From Misgurnus anguillicaudatus (Eukaryota > Chordata > Actinopteri > Cypriniformes > Cobitidae), in assembly GCF_027580225.2 (NCBI RefSeq), contig NC_073342.2:19457501-19521500 (forward strand): a DNA stretch of 64,000 nucleotides. Direction: 5' to 3'. The notes beneath the pieces were generated by a model that ran no database searches, had not been told where the DNA came from, and saw only the letters and a list, made by a program, of their open reading frames with translations. A program made the position numbers and the translations under genes. Shown piece by piece: positions 11,666 through 24,056 of this stretch; the first letter of the stretch is position 1, and the number at the start of each line of letters is the position of its first letter.

Positions 11666-12108
11666 TATAAGTGGACAGCAGCATAATGTATATAAAAGGA
11701 TTACCAAAATGTCAAAGTATTAATAAAGATGGGGTTAACTTTCCTGCATAAATTATACTGTCAAAATTGTCTGGATTCATAGATTGTCTTGTCTGGTGTT
11801 GTGCCATGCTCACTGCAACATCATCCACATCCAAACACTGAGGCTATCAGCGAGTCTCGCTGTGATCTGTCTTATCTCAGGATGTGACATCATCACCTCC
11901 TGTCAGCTCAGGTGTACCCAATACTGTTTCATGACTCACTGTGTCCTAGTGATGATCACCCATGTATGCTTCACAAATGCCAAAAAAGACACAAAACACG
12001 CATTAAATATTCATGGGTGTTTTTAAGTTGCAGCAAAAAAGGGTCTTAGACCAAACCTTCATTCATAAGTTTACACGTACATAAAATCAAAATAAAGTAA
12101 TTTGTATA
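11666..12108. other. Unique intergenic sequence
   Basis: The interval 11790-11960 has no repeat match that I recognise and contains a TTATCTC GATA-type word and E-box-like words. It could be regulatory. No exon is supported. Confidence 0.35.
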
Positions 12109-12112
12109 TTAA

Positions 12113-12935
12113 AGGATTAGTCTATTTTCTTTAAAAAATCCAGATCCGGATTTTTCTCATTTTAATAGACTTTAATGGACCCCAACACTTAACAGTTTAA
12201 TGCAGTTTAAAATTGCAGTTTCAAAGGACTCTAAACAATCCAAAACGAGGCATAAGGGTCTAATCTAGCATAACGATTGTCATTTTTGACAAGAAAAATA
12301 AAAAATATGCACTTTTAATCCACAACTTCTCGCCTATTTCCTGGCCTGTGACGCGCCAGCGCGACCTCACGTAATACATCATCACGTCAAGAGGTCACGG
12401 ATGACGTATGCGAAACTACGCCCCAGTGTTTACAAGTGTGGAGAAAGAGGACCGTTTCGACGTTGTTGTATGTCGAATGATACTAATAATGTCTTTGTGT
12501 CAGTTTATTGTTTAAAATGGTCTGCAAATGCGCGTTTCATATATGTAACACAGGACCTTGACATCATTACGCAATTACGTGAGGTCGTGCTGGCGCGTCA
12601 CAGGACTGGAGGAAGAAGAGAAGTTGTGGTTTAAAAGTGCATATTTTTTATTTTTCTTGTAAAAATGACAATCGTTTCGCTAGATAATACCCTTTTGCCT
12701 CCTTTGGGTTCGTTTAGAGTCCTTTAAAACTCAGTTGAAATGGCAATTTGAAACTGCATTAAAACTGTTACGTGTTGGTGTCCATTAAAGTACATTAAAA
12801 TGAGAAAAATCCTGGAATGTTTTCCTCAAAAAACATAATTTCTTCTCGACTGAACAAAGAAAGACATCAACATTTTGGATGACATGTGGTGAGTAAATAT
12901 CTGGATTTTTTTTTTTAAGAAAATTGACTAATCCT
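12113..12935. mobile_element. Large palindromic TTAA-flanked DNA transposon (family C)
   Basis: It starts AGGATTAGTCTATTTTCTT and ends AAGAAAATTGACTAATCCT, with TTAA at 12109-12112 and 12936-12939. Internal arms such as 'gactttaatgga' and 'tccattaaag', and 'acgattgtcatttttgac' with its inverse, are symmetrical. It has no transposase. The 77-codon frame inside (12401..12634) is not gene-like. Confidence 0.85.
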
Positions 12936-12939
12936 TTAA

Positions 12940-13318
12940 TGTATGTGTATTTGCTGTCCAGGGATGGTTCTGAGCTCGTAATTTGGCCCAAACCCGGAGT
13001 ACTCCCCCCAAACTGGGAAAGAAACCAGCCAAGAATGAGGTGATAGGGTGGTGGAGGGATGCTGTGAAACTTGTCGCAGGATAGAGGTGAGAGACGGCTT
13101 TATAAACCGGCTTCCTCTTGCACTGATTGGTTGATTACCTGAATGTTGTTAAATAAAACTTCCTTAATAGATAGAAAATGGAAATAACAGATGGGACCTC
13201 TTGTGTCAGTCAGTACAAGTGTCCCTAGAGCATGTTTGGAGAGTTCATGCTTAGCTTAGTGAGTTTGCTAGCATGTAAATGGTTAGCATTAGCAGTTAGC
13301 ATATTCTTTAAATCATTT
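12940..13318. other. Unique intergenic sequence
   Basis: I recognise nothing beyond repeated 'ttagca' words near 13250-13310. Confidence 0.4.
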
Positions 13319-13322
13319 TTAA

Positions 13323-13889
13323 AGTACGCCTATTTCATTGCTAAAACAATGTTATTTTTGTGTATTTGGAATAATACAATGTGTTTGCGTGGTTTATGGT
13401 TCAAAAAACGCATTCTTTTCCACATACAATACATTTTTGTACCTCCAGATTTTACTTTCTTCCTGAAATGCACAGATTTTGTACAAAACTAATTGATTTG
13501 AAAAGCGCCGTCCTGATTGGCCAGCTAATCTTTACGTCGTGATTGGCATGAATACCTCTGACGTCAGCCGGGAATGTGACGGTCCTTACCATGTTTGAAA
13601 GATTCGCTCACGATGCAATGCTAACAGGAGTTAACTTACAGGCTGTCAGTTCAAAGTGGGAGGAATTATGATATTGTCGGTCTTGTCTACAACACCAATC
13701 CCAGGAAGTAAACTGTTGCCTACAATCCGTCTGTTTGTTGTAGTCCAAGAAAAGAGATTTACGTTGGAGACGATAACTCGAGTCATTGTTTACTCTGAGT
13801 ATGTACCTTTTGCATATCGTTAACATGTACTAATACACACCTACACACCAAAAGAAATGTAAAATCGTGAATCGGACCATAGGTGCTCT
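13323..13889. mobile_element. TTAA-flanked DNA transposon (family D)
   Basis: The left end reads AGTACGCCTATTTCATTGC and the right end ...CGGACCATAGGTGCTCT, with TTAA at 13319-13322 and 13890-13893. The right terminus (AGAGCACCTAT in inverse) is a form I know as frequent in cyprinids. The interior is not palindromic. No transposase is seen. Confidence 0.7.
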
Positions 13890-13958
13890 TTAAACATTTG
13901 TTTAGAAACATTTTATTTACCATGATGTACCCCTGAAACAGTATGTATCACATATCCC

Positions 13959-14163
13959 TGCTGAAAAAAACAATAAAACCATTCCAGAAAATTTGAATGG
14001 TTTCCATTAAAATACCAATAGGAACCATTTGCTTTTACCATTACAACCACTACACTGTAGTGTGTTTTGGGCCATATTCCATTAGAACCAATACAATTCC
14101 CCCAAAAAAGAAAAAAATTGAATTTTTGTGATGGTGTCTATAGTATTTTTTAGCAGGGATATG
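13959..14163. mobile_element. Palindromic MITE with CCCTGCTG ends
   Basis: It starts atatccctgctgaaaaaaac and ends ttttttagcagggatat. 'ggaaccatttgc' and 'aaaccattccag' words are mirrored. Confidence 0.65.
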
Positions 14164-14931
14164 AAATATATTTTGTGAGAATACACGTGGTGGAGGTCGC
14201 AAAAGCATTGTCATTCTTTAAAGACAAAAAGTTTAGGAACAGGAAAATGCTCAAAATCTCATACACTTCTCAAAGTCTGTGTGTTCTTCTGTAATTACAG
14301 CAAACTGTGATTAAGTACAACACGCTAAATCCATTGACTGTCATATGAGAGCACAGGATGTTCTGTTCGGTGGTGACAAATGCTCTATTTCTGCACACAA
14401 GACCTCACTGAACTGTTATTCTACTGAAGCTTTCAGATGTAAACTTCCCATTTTAGAAATAGGAGTATATAAGCATGGGTGGTAATGAGAGACCATCACT
14501 GCCGAGGGCAATTTAGCATGAAAGGAAGTAAACGGCTCCCATCGGAGCAATGACTGGCAGTAGCCACATGGTGTCATAAGTTTTGCTATGGTGTCATCCG
14601 AGTTTCTGTCTTGTTTGGTGAGCGGTTCAAAAACTTTTGTCACCCACAGCTCACAGACCACATCCTGATCTCTGGTCTAAAGCGCTTCCTACTGATATGA
14701 CTACTCATCCAAAGCAGGTCACACCTGGAACGTATATACACTAAAAACCATACTACAATGCTATTGAACTACTACTGTGCACTGCAATAGGTTTTTGCAT
14801 AGCGATACAACATTTTTAACAATGTAATGCAAAAACCGACGCAATTAATAAATTACAGTCATTTTCACAGTTAGTTTTGCTAATATACATCATCTTATGA
14901 AAAACACCGGCAATAATAGCATGTATTCTAT
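14164..14931. other. Unique intergenic sequence
   Basis: I see no repeat with clear ends and no supported exon. The 81-codon minus-strand frame at 14416..14661 shows no domain. Confidence 0.4.
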
Positions 14932-15065
14932 TAGTGCTGGGCAAAGATTAATCGCATACAAAATAAAAGTGATTTTTAGTATAAAATACGTGTGTAATGC
15001 TGTGTGTAATTATTATGTATATATAAATATACACACATTAATTTATATATTAAAGAAACATTTAC

Positions 15066-15123
<58 letters not shown>

Positions 15124-15305
15124 ATTTTTATATATTTTATATTATATATCAATTTAAAAAAATTATATATAAATAAAAAATCTGAAATGTATATATGTAT
15201 GTGTGACTGTTTAAATATTACACACAGCACACACACATTTTTTTTGGCAAAAATTTACTTTTATTTTGTATGCGATTAATCGTGATTCATCTTTGCCCAG
15301 CACTA
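14932..15305. mobile_element. hAT-like MITE with central (TA)n microsatellite (copy 1)
   Basis: It starts TAGTGCTGGGCAAAGATTAA and ends ...TTTGCCCAGCACTA. The arms mirror each other outward from a (TA)n tract at about 15070-15118. The second copy is the host of the compound at 56719..58905. The 8-bp target duplication is not clean here. Confidence 0.75.
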
Positions 15306-15360
15306 ATTTTCCTATTTTTTTTATTTAGTCTTTGCTGGTTTTACTAATACATATTTCCCA

Positions 15361-15595
15361 GCTTGACCTCATTAGAAATCGTATGTATTTTACGAGTTGG
15401 CTAATTCGAATTCGTACAAAGTGAATTGTACAAAAACATACAATTGTCAAAAAAAACAATAACAAAACCCCACCCTAACCCCAACTTCACAGGGGCCAAA
15501 AGCAAATTGTACAAAAATGTACGAATGCGGTTGTATGAATTAATACGAATTAGCCACCTCGTAAAATACGTACGAATTGCCATGAGATAAAGTTG
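15361..15595. repeat. Palindromic MITE, CCTGATCTCA family
   Basis: It has 'tacgagttggctaattcg' on the left and 'cgaattagccacctcgta' on the right, with ends degenerate to gcttgacctcatta and catgagataaagttgg. Confidence 0.65.
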
Positions 15596-15655
15596 GTATT
15601 TACTGTAAAGCTGCTTTGCAACATTGCAAAACTGTGAAAAGCGCACCTTGATCTC

Positions 15656-15790
15656 ACAGCAATTTCGTACGTATTTTACGGAATGGCTAATTCGTATGAA
15701 TGAAGTGTACAAAAGCGTACGAACGAGATTGTCCGTTCATATGAATTAACCACCCTTGTAAAATACGTACAAATTCCCAGAAGATTGGAA
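15656..15790. repeat. Second adjacent CCTGATCTCA-family MITE
   Basis: It starts ccttgatctcacagc. 'acggaatggctaattcgtat' is mirrored by 'tatgaattaaccacccttg'. It is shorter than the neighbour at 15361. Confidence 0.55.
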
Positions 15791-15799
15791 ATGTATTTG

Positions 15800-16795
15800 A
15801 AAAGCGCTTTAAAAAATAAACTTGAATGAGATTGAATTCAACAATTTTGTTTTAAATTATAGTAAGCACAACAAATAGTTCAGATGCAAATGGATAATTA
15901 ATCCTGCATGGTGGATAATAGCGGTATTACGGATTGCCGGAAATACTTGTCATTGGAAGGAAAGCATTTTCTCTTAATTGACGAGTTAACTTGTCAATGG
16001 TGGGGAAAGAGTTAAATACTCCCATTTAAAACTATATCATGTATGTATCATGAAAACAACATTAAATATACATAAACATTTGTTACAATGTTTTGTTATC
16101 AGTGTGATTTTAAAGGATAGCTTACAATGTTTTCATCCAGGCCCAATGGCAAGTTGACTGCCTTTGTGAAACACTGAAAGCAAAAGATCTGAATAGTTGG
16201 GAACTGAGTGGCTATTTGAAACTCATCAATATTTTAACAGACTTGCTTTCTACTCCTCTCTCTGTCTTTTCTTTCTTTCTCACTCTCTCATTGCTTTACG
16301 CTTGAGAGAAGGCAATTCTTGCATAATTTGACTTGAATGCGTCCATAGCTCCGCAGCACAAGGGAAGATCAGAAAGCACGCCAAACCTCCGACTATATTC
16401 ACTATATTCAGCAAACACACAACTGTCACTTCCCGTGCAAACCCATTTACCTCCTATGCAGATCAAAAGGTTAAAACCCCCTGCATCTCTTCCTTATCAG
16501 TTGTGAGGCTTTCCTGTCCTCAGGAGTAACCTTTTCAACCGACCGCGTTGATCTCTTGCAGTTATCAAGGCTAAACCAGGACGCGATGGAATTTTTATAA
16601 CAGGATATAATTACGCTGAGGGATTAAGAAGAGAGAATGACTGTGTGCGTGTGTGATTATGGGTGGATTGAGGGCCCTCGGTCAAAGGTTTGACCCCTAA
16701 TTGACGGGTCAAATGACACCCTGACAGGAAGATTAGGGTGCAAGAATTGTGAGGAATTTCCAATTCAACTTAATGATTTTAAACATGTGCTATAT
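15800..16795. other. Unique intergenic sequence
   Basis: No repeat with clear ends appears from about 16140 to 16750. A CT-rich tract lies at 16250-16290. The composition is more balanced than the flanks. It is a candidate for non-coding conservation but has no exon. Confidence 0.4.
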
Positions 16796-16824
16796 TGGTA
16801 ACACTTTATAATAAAGTTGTATCT

Positions 16825-17160
16825 GTTAAAGTTGCCATGAAATGGAAGTAACAATTGCCTAATTTTTCCCATGGTGACGTATATCAGAGTGAAACTGGCT
16901 TCTGAAATGAAACAAGGCAGGTCTGGATTTGAATTTGTCCATCGAGATTTGATTGGATCGTTTGAAGTTTGGTCATGTTGCTAATTGCTAATCGCAATAA
17001 TCTTTTCCCGGACCCCGCCCACCTGCCATACCATATGACCGGAAGTAAAGAGAGATCATTTTGAGGAGAGGAGGAGATGCGTTTTTGATTAAAGATTATG
17101 AGGTCACAACATTTTTTTTTAAAATAATGAAGCTCACAGATACTTGTAAAAAAATACCAC
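16825..17160. repeat. Partial TTAA-type element
   Basis: It begins at 'ttaaagttgccatgaaatgg', which looks like the left end of a TTAA-flanked element known to me as common in cyprinids. No right end is found, and a SINE follows directly. Confidence 0.4.
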
Positions 17161-17166
17161 AATGTC

Positions 17167-17332
17167 GGAGCCAATGGTGTAGTGGGCAGCGCTCCGCCAT
17201 GTAGTGCTTTTGTACTTTCGGTGACCCAAGTTCGATTCCGGCTCGTGGTCATTTGCCGAACCCATACCCCTCTCTCTCCTCCCTGTACTTTCCTGTCCTC
17301 TCCTCAATCACTGTGAATAAAAAGGCAAAACG
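17167..17332 (+). mobile_element. tRNA-derived SINE
   Basis: It has an A-box-like word tggtgtagtgggcagcgc and a B-box-like word agttcgattccggctc, spaced as in a tRNA gene, followed by a CT-rich body and an end at 'aataaaaaggcaaaa'. It is a SINE rather than a functional tRNA because the acceptor-stem arms do not pair and the body continues. C and A homopolymers follow at 17341-17366. Confidence 0.75.
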
Positions 17333-17464
17333 GCCAACTCCCCCCCCCCCAAAAAAAACCCCCCCACAATATTACAAAACAAATATAGTTCTCATTTTTT
17401 CGCTTTAAAAATCGCCATGTTTTAGTTTGTGCCACCATACTTACTCGTGTAACTACTCATGTAA

Positions 17465-17802
17465 TGCTGCATTCACACCAGCCACGGTAGAGGCGTCAAG
17501 CGTGAGTGATTTCAATGTTAAGTCAATGTGAAGACGCATTGACCCGCGTCTGGAGGTCTCGCGGCACTTCGCGTGTCTAGTTCGCGCAAATTGAGCGTTT
17601 CCGCGGGAAACGCGCAAGTTGAAAAATTTGAACTTGGTGGAAAAACGCACCACATTAACCAATTTAGGAGCTTTCTCTAGTAGTGACGTGATTACAGGAA
17701 GCGTGCGGAGTCGCAGGAGCCCCTCGCATGACGCGATTTTCTGCGTGAATGTCTCGATGACGCAAATTTGATGCCTCACACAGGGCTGGTGTGAACCCAC
17801 AG
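17465..17802. mobile_element. PIF/Harbinger-type MITE (CACACCAG family, copy 1)
   Basis: The ends TGCTGCATTCACACCAGCC and GGCTGGTGTGAACCCACAG are inverted, and TAA flanks both sides (17462-17464 and 17803-17805). A 3-bp TWA target is the hallmark of PIF/Harbinger. It is GC-rich and CpG-rich compared with its surroundings. The frame on the minus strand is the palindrome's shadow. Confidence 0.75.
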
Positions 17803-17976
17803 TAACAGTCTTTAAATAGGGAAAACATGGAAGTGTTTGGTGGGTTTTAAATTCATCCCTGTTTGGATCCTAAGGAATGAATGGTGCTAGGCTTAATGCT
17901 AACACATCCACGACGCGCTGTAAAAGATTAAGTGCACACATTGAAAAATTATAGGTATGTTTTAATTTGTCTAAGT

Positions 17977-18738
17977 CACTGTTTCTCAAACTTTTTCAGC
18001 CCAAGGACCACTTTATCTTCCAATTTTTTTCTAAGGACCACTTAACAGAATCCCACTCTAACACGCCCCCAAAAAACAACAAAAAAGGAAGGAAAGGCTA
18101 AATTTAAGTTTAATATGCAACTGTTTCAAGTCAAAAGCTAATTTTTAAAACACAAATGCAATGCTATGTTCAGAAATTATTATATGAATTTTATTTCATT
18201 TGAAAAAGTAAATGTGAAATGAGTTGCAGCTTAATATGAACAACAAACTGCACATGTGAAAAAAAACCTGCAATTAAACATACTATAACACCCCCACTTA
18301 ATGTCATCTCAAAGAGCCATTAGTTTAAAACTGAGGTGGTGGGTATATGAAGTCTATGGTTGTAACTATGGTAACAATAAAATGCTGAAAAAAAATGTTC
18401 CCTTAATGTCCAAAATCACTGAAATTACAGGGATTTTACACATGAAACAAAAACTAGTACATTACAAAACGAATAGATCTGTGAATTTTAGCTGCTTTCA
18501 GTTGACGATTGATCTTTTCTTTTGACTCCTCTTTGGTTTAGCCACCGATCCATTTTTACGTTATTAAAACAGAATGGCAAGAACTGATATTACAGTTTTC
18601 GCAAGTACATTAAAAATCTACTTAAATAAGTGACAATTTTGTATAAACACTTGCCTAGTTTAGGTCATCTTTTGGCGGACCACTGGGGGGGTTTGGCGGA
18701 CCACTAGTGGTCTGCGGACTATACTTTAAGAATGACTG
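17977..18738. mobile_element. hAT (Charlie-like) non-autonomous element
   Basis: The left end is CACTGTTTCTCAAACTTTTT and the right end is TTAAGAATGACTG. It is flanked by an exact 8-bp duplication, GTCTAAGT (17969-17976 and 18739-18746). Words such as 'aaggaccacttta' and 'ggcggaccact' are the usual subterminal signature of this group. No transposase remains. Confidence 0.85.
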
Positions 18739-18746
18739 GTCTAAGT

Positions 18747-20930
18747 TGAGGTAAGAACAAAGTAAAATATTGAAAAACGGTGGTGTTTTCCTTTAACATA
18801 AATCTATACCTTTTGGTCAAATATTTTAAAAGCAACAATTTTATTCCAATGAATGTGGAGATTTAATGTGGAGCTTATCAACACTATATTTGAGAATTAA
18901 CTTAAGCTTAATTGTCTTTTTGATTGGTTCATTAAAAATAATTGTCAAAGGAGTCATTTGATTTAGAATCAAACTAATTTGGGTGCACTGGTTGGTTTCC
19001 AGGGTGATTCATTCATGACTTGGATTATATGTGCAATACACTCTTAAAAATAAAAGACAAAAGGGTAGTTTTCCAGACAGGGTTTAGTCCAGGACTAGGC
19101 CTTAGTTATATTCGAAATTTTAAGTAGTTTTTACCAACATACCTTACAAAAACATTACAGGTGTGGATTTTGAGTGTGCAAAAGTTCTCTTCCTTACCTC
19201 TTTATAGTCTGTTGACCATTTTTCTATTACAATTAATTTTTTGTGCAATAGAAATGCTGAAGGTTCTTCATGAAACAATGAAGATCGACCTTTTATACAT
19301 CTTTATTTTTCTTATTTGCATGAAGCAATTCTCGCTTTATTATTGGCCTATTTTGTGGAAATTATATTCATTAATCATTGATTCATTCAAGCTCTCTTTT
19401 GTCTTTAACTTGTTGACAAATGACTTAATGTGTAATCTTCTCATGGTTATTCATTAATACCTTCTAAACCGATTATTCACCCCTTTACAAAAGATGATCT
19501 CTTAGCTGTTAAGCATTTATGTGACACAATGAAACCACAATAGAGGTCATGCAAGACAAAACCCTATGAGGCATTAAAACCAGAGCTTTTCCTTTACTGT
19601 TAAAGCCAATGAATGGCTGCATTTATCTGGTGGTCATGCGGACCTCGACACTGAACAGCGGCGTTATATCCGGCCTCTTCTTTATATCGCATGATGCCAT
19701 TTGAACAGGGGTGAGGAAGTTTAGAGAGGGTGAGAAAAACACTCTGTGGCAAAAGGGATTTATTTTTAGTTTAGGTCAAACTGTTTATTCTTTCAGTTTG
19801 TTGCCTGAAACGATCGTTTTCACAAGTACGAAGGACAGAGGGGTTGAGAATGCAGAATGGCAATGACTTGTAGTTTGGTGTTTATTGGGGCAAAAGAACC
19901 GGCCTTGATACACAAACGCTTATGGAGACCTTATGTACACTGTGCATGTCTATAAAATTGAATTATTAATCTTTGCCATGACCTTAAGCTTATTAGCTTG
20001 GTTTTGAGAAAAAGGTGTCCCAGATGTTGCATTGGCTGTACCAATGGTATTCTCTATAGCACTTTACTGTAACGTACTGTCAAAAATAACTTCATCTTTG
20101 TTACATAGTACTTCAAGTGTACCCATAATGCACTGCAGTGTCCTTTCTATCACTAAGGAATCTGTATCTTCTTCACAATGATTGAACCTGAAAAGACCTT
20201 TCTCAATTGACCAAAGTAGTCATTGTTCTCCACCAGGTGTATAAGGTCTGCTGAGGGTTCAACAAAAGCCAGGTCACCAGGGTCACGTCCGGCCGAGCAG
20301 AAAATGAGCCACCGGGCATGACGTGACAACACCTGTTTGTGAAGGTGTGTCATCACCTCTATGTAAACACATTACTGTGACTGTGGTCTCGGAAGCAACA
20401 CCCACAAGACCAAACATGTCACCACTCCCCGCTGAGCAAATACCTTATTCAAACATTAGTGACAATTTAATCATTTTTTCTAGGAAATAAAAACGAACCC
20501 ATTTCCTAATACAGAAAAACAGATATTTTACCAGGTATTACTTACTCATCTGAATGAATATGAGCAGGTTGGTCTTATACCAACTCACAACTTAACAACT
20601 TAAAATAAATGCACAGCTCAACAGAACTTTGGTTTAAATGTGGAAATCGGATCCTTGTTTTCTTTGCTAATGAGAGTTGTGTGTCCAGGTTATGCAACCG
20701 ACGGTTGGTTTTCTGTCATCAATCACTCTACAGAAACCTGGCTGGACTGTCTATGACCTCCATTATACTAATCATAACCTGCATCTGACACTTAAGTTAA
20801 TAATGTTTGTGAAATATTAAGTTTATCACCCAAAAATATGCTGGATTAAACTTTATCAACACTTGCTCAAGCATAAAGTTAATAGAAGTCAATAATTCTG
20901 GTTCCTTAAATATCCCATATGAATAAAACT
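18747..20930. other. Intergenic stretch, mostly unique
   Basis: A fragment of the GGTTTCC family lies at 19065-19170 ('gtccaggactaggccttag'). The rest, especially 19550-20420, has no recognisable repeat or exon and is of mixed composition. Confidence 0.4.
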
Positions 20931-21064
20931 TCAGAATTAACTATGGGACACTGATGTAAATTATAGTATATTGTAGAATATTATAGGAATTACTATACTT
21001 TGTTAATGTATAGTTTTCTGTAGTTTTAACTGTAATAAATTGATAAACTGTTTATGTACTCCTG
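20931..21064. repeat. Degraded AT-rich MITE fragment
   Basis: 'ttatagtatattgtagaata' and 'attactatactttgttaa' words resemble the 1471..1620 family. Confidence 0.3.
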
Positions 21065-21067
21065 TAA

Positions 21068-21180
21068 TGATTAGTGGTAGAGCATTGTGTTAGCAGTACA
21101 AAAGACCAATGGGTTTGAACCCACATGTGCGTGCAAGTTCAAATTGGTTATGCACGTCAATTGAACTTAGTATTTTAAGT
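21068..21180 (+). mobile_element. tRNA-derived SINE fragment
   Basis: The A-box-like agtggtagagcattgtgtt and B-box-like gggtttgaacccac are spaced as in a tRNA. The flanking body is short and eroded. Confidence 0.65.
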
Positions 21181-21399
21181 TTTTGATTAGAATATAGTTG
21201 GCATAACTTTAAAACAAGTTGAAATTATTTAACTTAATTTTTTAAGTTAAAGAAAAACAAAAACTTATGCTGATATGATTTTTTTTACACACATGCGTAA
21301 ACCTTATAATAAAGTTGCTTTTGTAAATGGTAACCGAAATACTGTAGTATACTTTAATATTTACTATGGTAAGGTTCTAAAACACTTTAGTATCTAGCA

Positions 21400-21815
21400 G
21401 TGTCAGCCACAATGCAAAGCTTGTCAAAACATGTATGTAGCCCGTCATTTCAAAATATGTGTTCTGCGCGTCAAGTGGACATATGTGCATCACGTGTCTT
21501 GTCAAAATAAGTGCCTGCTGCAGACGAGTCTAAAGTGTTTATGATAAAGGAACACTCTCGTTTGCTAGATACTCGTATAATTTCATGTGTAATCAGAGTT
21601 TAGTGTTAAGGGAGTGTCTTGCGTGTATTTTGTGAACATGAGCGTCTCTTTTATCATAAACTGTTTTGACGCGTATGCAGCAGGCACTTATTTTGACAAA
21701 ACACGTGATGCACATGGTTGACATGACGCAACAAACACATATTTTGAAAACACAAGCGACACATATTTTGAATTTGCGTCCCTCGGAAGAGAAGTCACCA
21801 GCCTGGTCACAAATT
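21400..21815. mobile_element. hAT-like element, GGCGGC family, degraded copy
   Basis: It shares 'gtgcatcacgtgtcttgtc', 'cctgctgcagac' and 'ttaagggagtgtcttg' with 22511..22940 and 24057..24504. Its termini are eroded. Confidence 0.65.
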
Positions 21816-22214
21816 TTGACTAAAGGTTCTAAAGGGCTTACTTACTATAAAAAAATATTTTTTTATACTACAGAATTGTGGGATTTTATTAAAAATGTAT
21901 TTGATCTTTTTTTTAAATAAAAATATTTTTTTATTTAAATCTCTCACCCTCAATACCAAGTATAAAGTAAATAAAAATACTAAACAATGCTCTATTGCAC
22001 TGTAAGAATGACGTCAGATCATCATATATTTTAGTTATATTTATAGTTAAGTTAAACAATTTCAATTAGTTTTTATAAGTTATGTCAATTTATCACAAGT
22101 CAAAGCTTAAAATAGCAGGTTGAACTGACTTGCAAAACCAAGTTGTTTTTACAGTATGGTAACAAAGTTAATGTTCCTTTTTTTTAAAAACGTATTACGC
22201 TTTGAAAAATGCTG

Positions 22215-22370
22215 TGCTCTTTTAACCCATGGTTGGGTAAATAAAGGACAAACGCATCCGATGAGTTATATTAGCCTAGAAAATGTCCATATTTGACTCA
22301 ACGATGAGATAAACAACCCAGCATTTGGGGCTAAAACAAGCCTACAGTTGGGTTTGTCCCATTTTGCATC
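22215..22370. repeat. MITE, 'gttgggt...acccaac' family
   Basis: It has 'ttaacccatggttgggta' on the left and 'cagttgggtttgtccc' on the right. Confidence 0.5.
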
Positions 22371-22375
22371 AACTA

Positions 22376-22990
22376 AACTGTAAAAAAGATTGGTTGGTTC
22401 AACTTAAAAATGTAAGTGTACATTCTTCCTTTAAATTTTAAGTTGATTTAAAAATATTAGTTGACTCAACAATTTTTACTAAGTTAACCACAGTAAGTTG
22501 AATTTACTCACAATGGCGGCTGGTGACTTCTGTTTTTCGAGGGCGCTCGTTGTGAAGTTCGTCACAACATGTATGTAGCACGTCATGTCTATGGTTTGTA
22601 ATTTCAAAATATGTGTTCTGCGCATCGAGCAATCCTATGTGCATCACGTGTCTTGTCAAAATAAGTGCCTGCTGCAGACGCGTCTAAAGGGTTAATGATA
22701 AAAGAGACGCTCGCGTTTGCCAGATACTCGCATAATCTCATGCGTAATCAGAGTTTACTGTTAAGGGAGTGTCTTGAGTGTATTTTGTGAACTGAGCGTC
22801 TTTTTTATCGTAAACGGTTTTGACGCGTGTGCAGCAGGCACTTATCTTGACAAAACACGTAATGCACATGGTTCACATGACGCAACAAACACTTATTTTG
22901 AATTTGTGCCCCTCGGACGAGCAGTCACAAGCCGCCACTGCTCACTTACTTTTTAAAGTTGAATCAACAAATCATTTTTTAAAAATCTAG
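22376..22990. repeat. ACTGTAAAAA MITE carrying a nested hAT element
   Basis: The left arm 'ctgtaaaaaagattggttgg...caacttaaaaa' and the right arm 'tttaaagttgaatcaacaaatc' are inverted partners separated by the 430-bp insertion at 22511..22940. Confidence 0.65.
22511..22940. mobile_element. hAT-like element, GGCGGC family (copy 2, nested)
   Basis: The ends are CAATGGCGGCTGGTGACT and AGTCACAAGCCGCCACTG. The flanking octamers match at 5 of 8 positions. The superfamily is assigned from its sibling at 24057, which has a perfect duplication. Confidence 0.75.
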
Positions 22991-24048
22991 CATTTAAAAA
23001 TGTACACAAAATTGTTATTTTGTCATATGGACAACCAGTTAGCAAGTATGTTATGTCTGGTGATTTGTGTCATGTGACCAGTTCATTTTGAAGAACTGTT
23101 ATTCATCATGTTGACCCCAATGGCCAAAATGTCTCATTTAAGCTATCACTGCTATCACTTAATCAGTCTTCAGTTCACATTGTCCAAAGAATGCAAATGT
23201 TCAGGAACAGAACGTCTTGAAAACAATTTGGACTTGAAATAAAAGATAAGGAACCGGTTCTCGATTCCCAAACCACATGCTTCCTCACCATCAGCTCACC
23301 GGATCAACAGTGCCCTTTCTTTCAATCAAACCCTCTTTCATCTACTCGCTCTGTCATTGTTCCTGTTTAGTGGCTCTCTTATTGCTACCAGACTGGAAAC
23401 TGTTGGCTAACAGTTGTTTATTACAGAGGAAACCGGACCCGCTCCCCTCATCTCCGGCTAAAACATTCTTGTGTGTCCATTAAGCGGCATATAGAGCGTA
23501 ACAGTGTATCTTCAGCATTTATGATGAGGCCTTTGTAGAGGCTCCTGTGGTTCTGCCTCTTAACAGCTTTTCGAAACCCACATCTACTTCATTAAACGTC
23601 TGAACTGCTTTCCGCTCCGTCCTTTCTTCCTGCCGTAGCTGATTAGCGTTGGACACTAGTTTTTTATTGACCTCACAGCTAGCGTGCCCAACACTTCTCC
23701 CTCTCATTAGCGCCCGCATTACATAAACATTTTCTTTCGGGCTCAATGCAACACGCAAAAACATGCACACCAATCAGGTTTTAGTTGGCTGTGCTTTTAT
23801 GATAACCGGAGGAGGTGGTGCAGCCGTTTCCTTTCTGGGGTGTTGTAAAAAGACCCAATTTCGCATTATGCTGTCTCCAGACAAAAGGTTGTAGGGTTCA
23901 AATTGGCCCTTACGAACATACGTGAAAGTCGGTTAACGTAAGTTTATGTGCTACTGGTACCTGCACATCCAGTTGTGCGCATCCTATTTTTTGTATTTGG
24001 TAATTACGTACTACTGCAAAGAATGCACCATTTAGTACAATTTTATCA
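22991..24048. other. Unique intergenic sequence
   Basis: No repeat or exon is recognised. 23460-23800 is of mixed composition with no repeat match and may be conserved non-coding DNA. The 84-codon minus-strand frame at 23519..23773 has no domain. Confidence 0.4.
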
Positions 24049-24056
24049 TATTTAAA

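Noticed and set aside
14897..15236. Overlapping 86-codon frames on both strands with Ile-Tyr repeats
   Set aside because: They are translations of the (TA)n microsatellite in a MITE.
17167..17332. A possible tRNA gene
   Set aside because: A and B boxes are present, but the body continues into a CT-rich SINE tail and the cloverleaf does not close.
17461..17800. A 115-codon minus-strand frame in a CpG-rich block, resembling a small exon or CpG island
   Set aside because: It coincides exactly with a TAA-flanked Harbinger-type MITE, and its sibling at 26243..26622 has the same composition.
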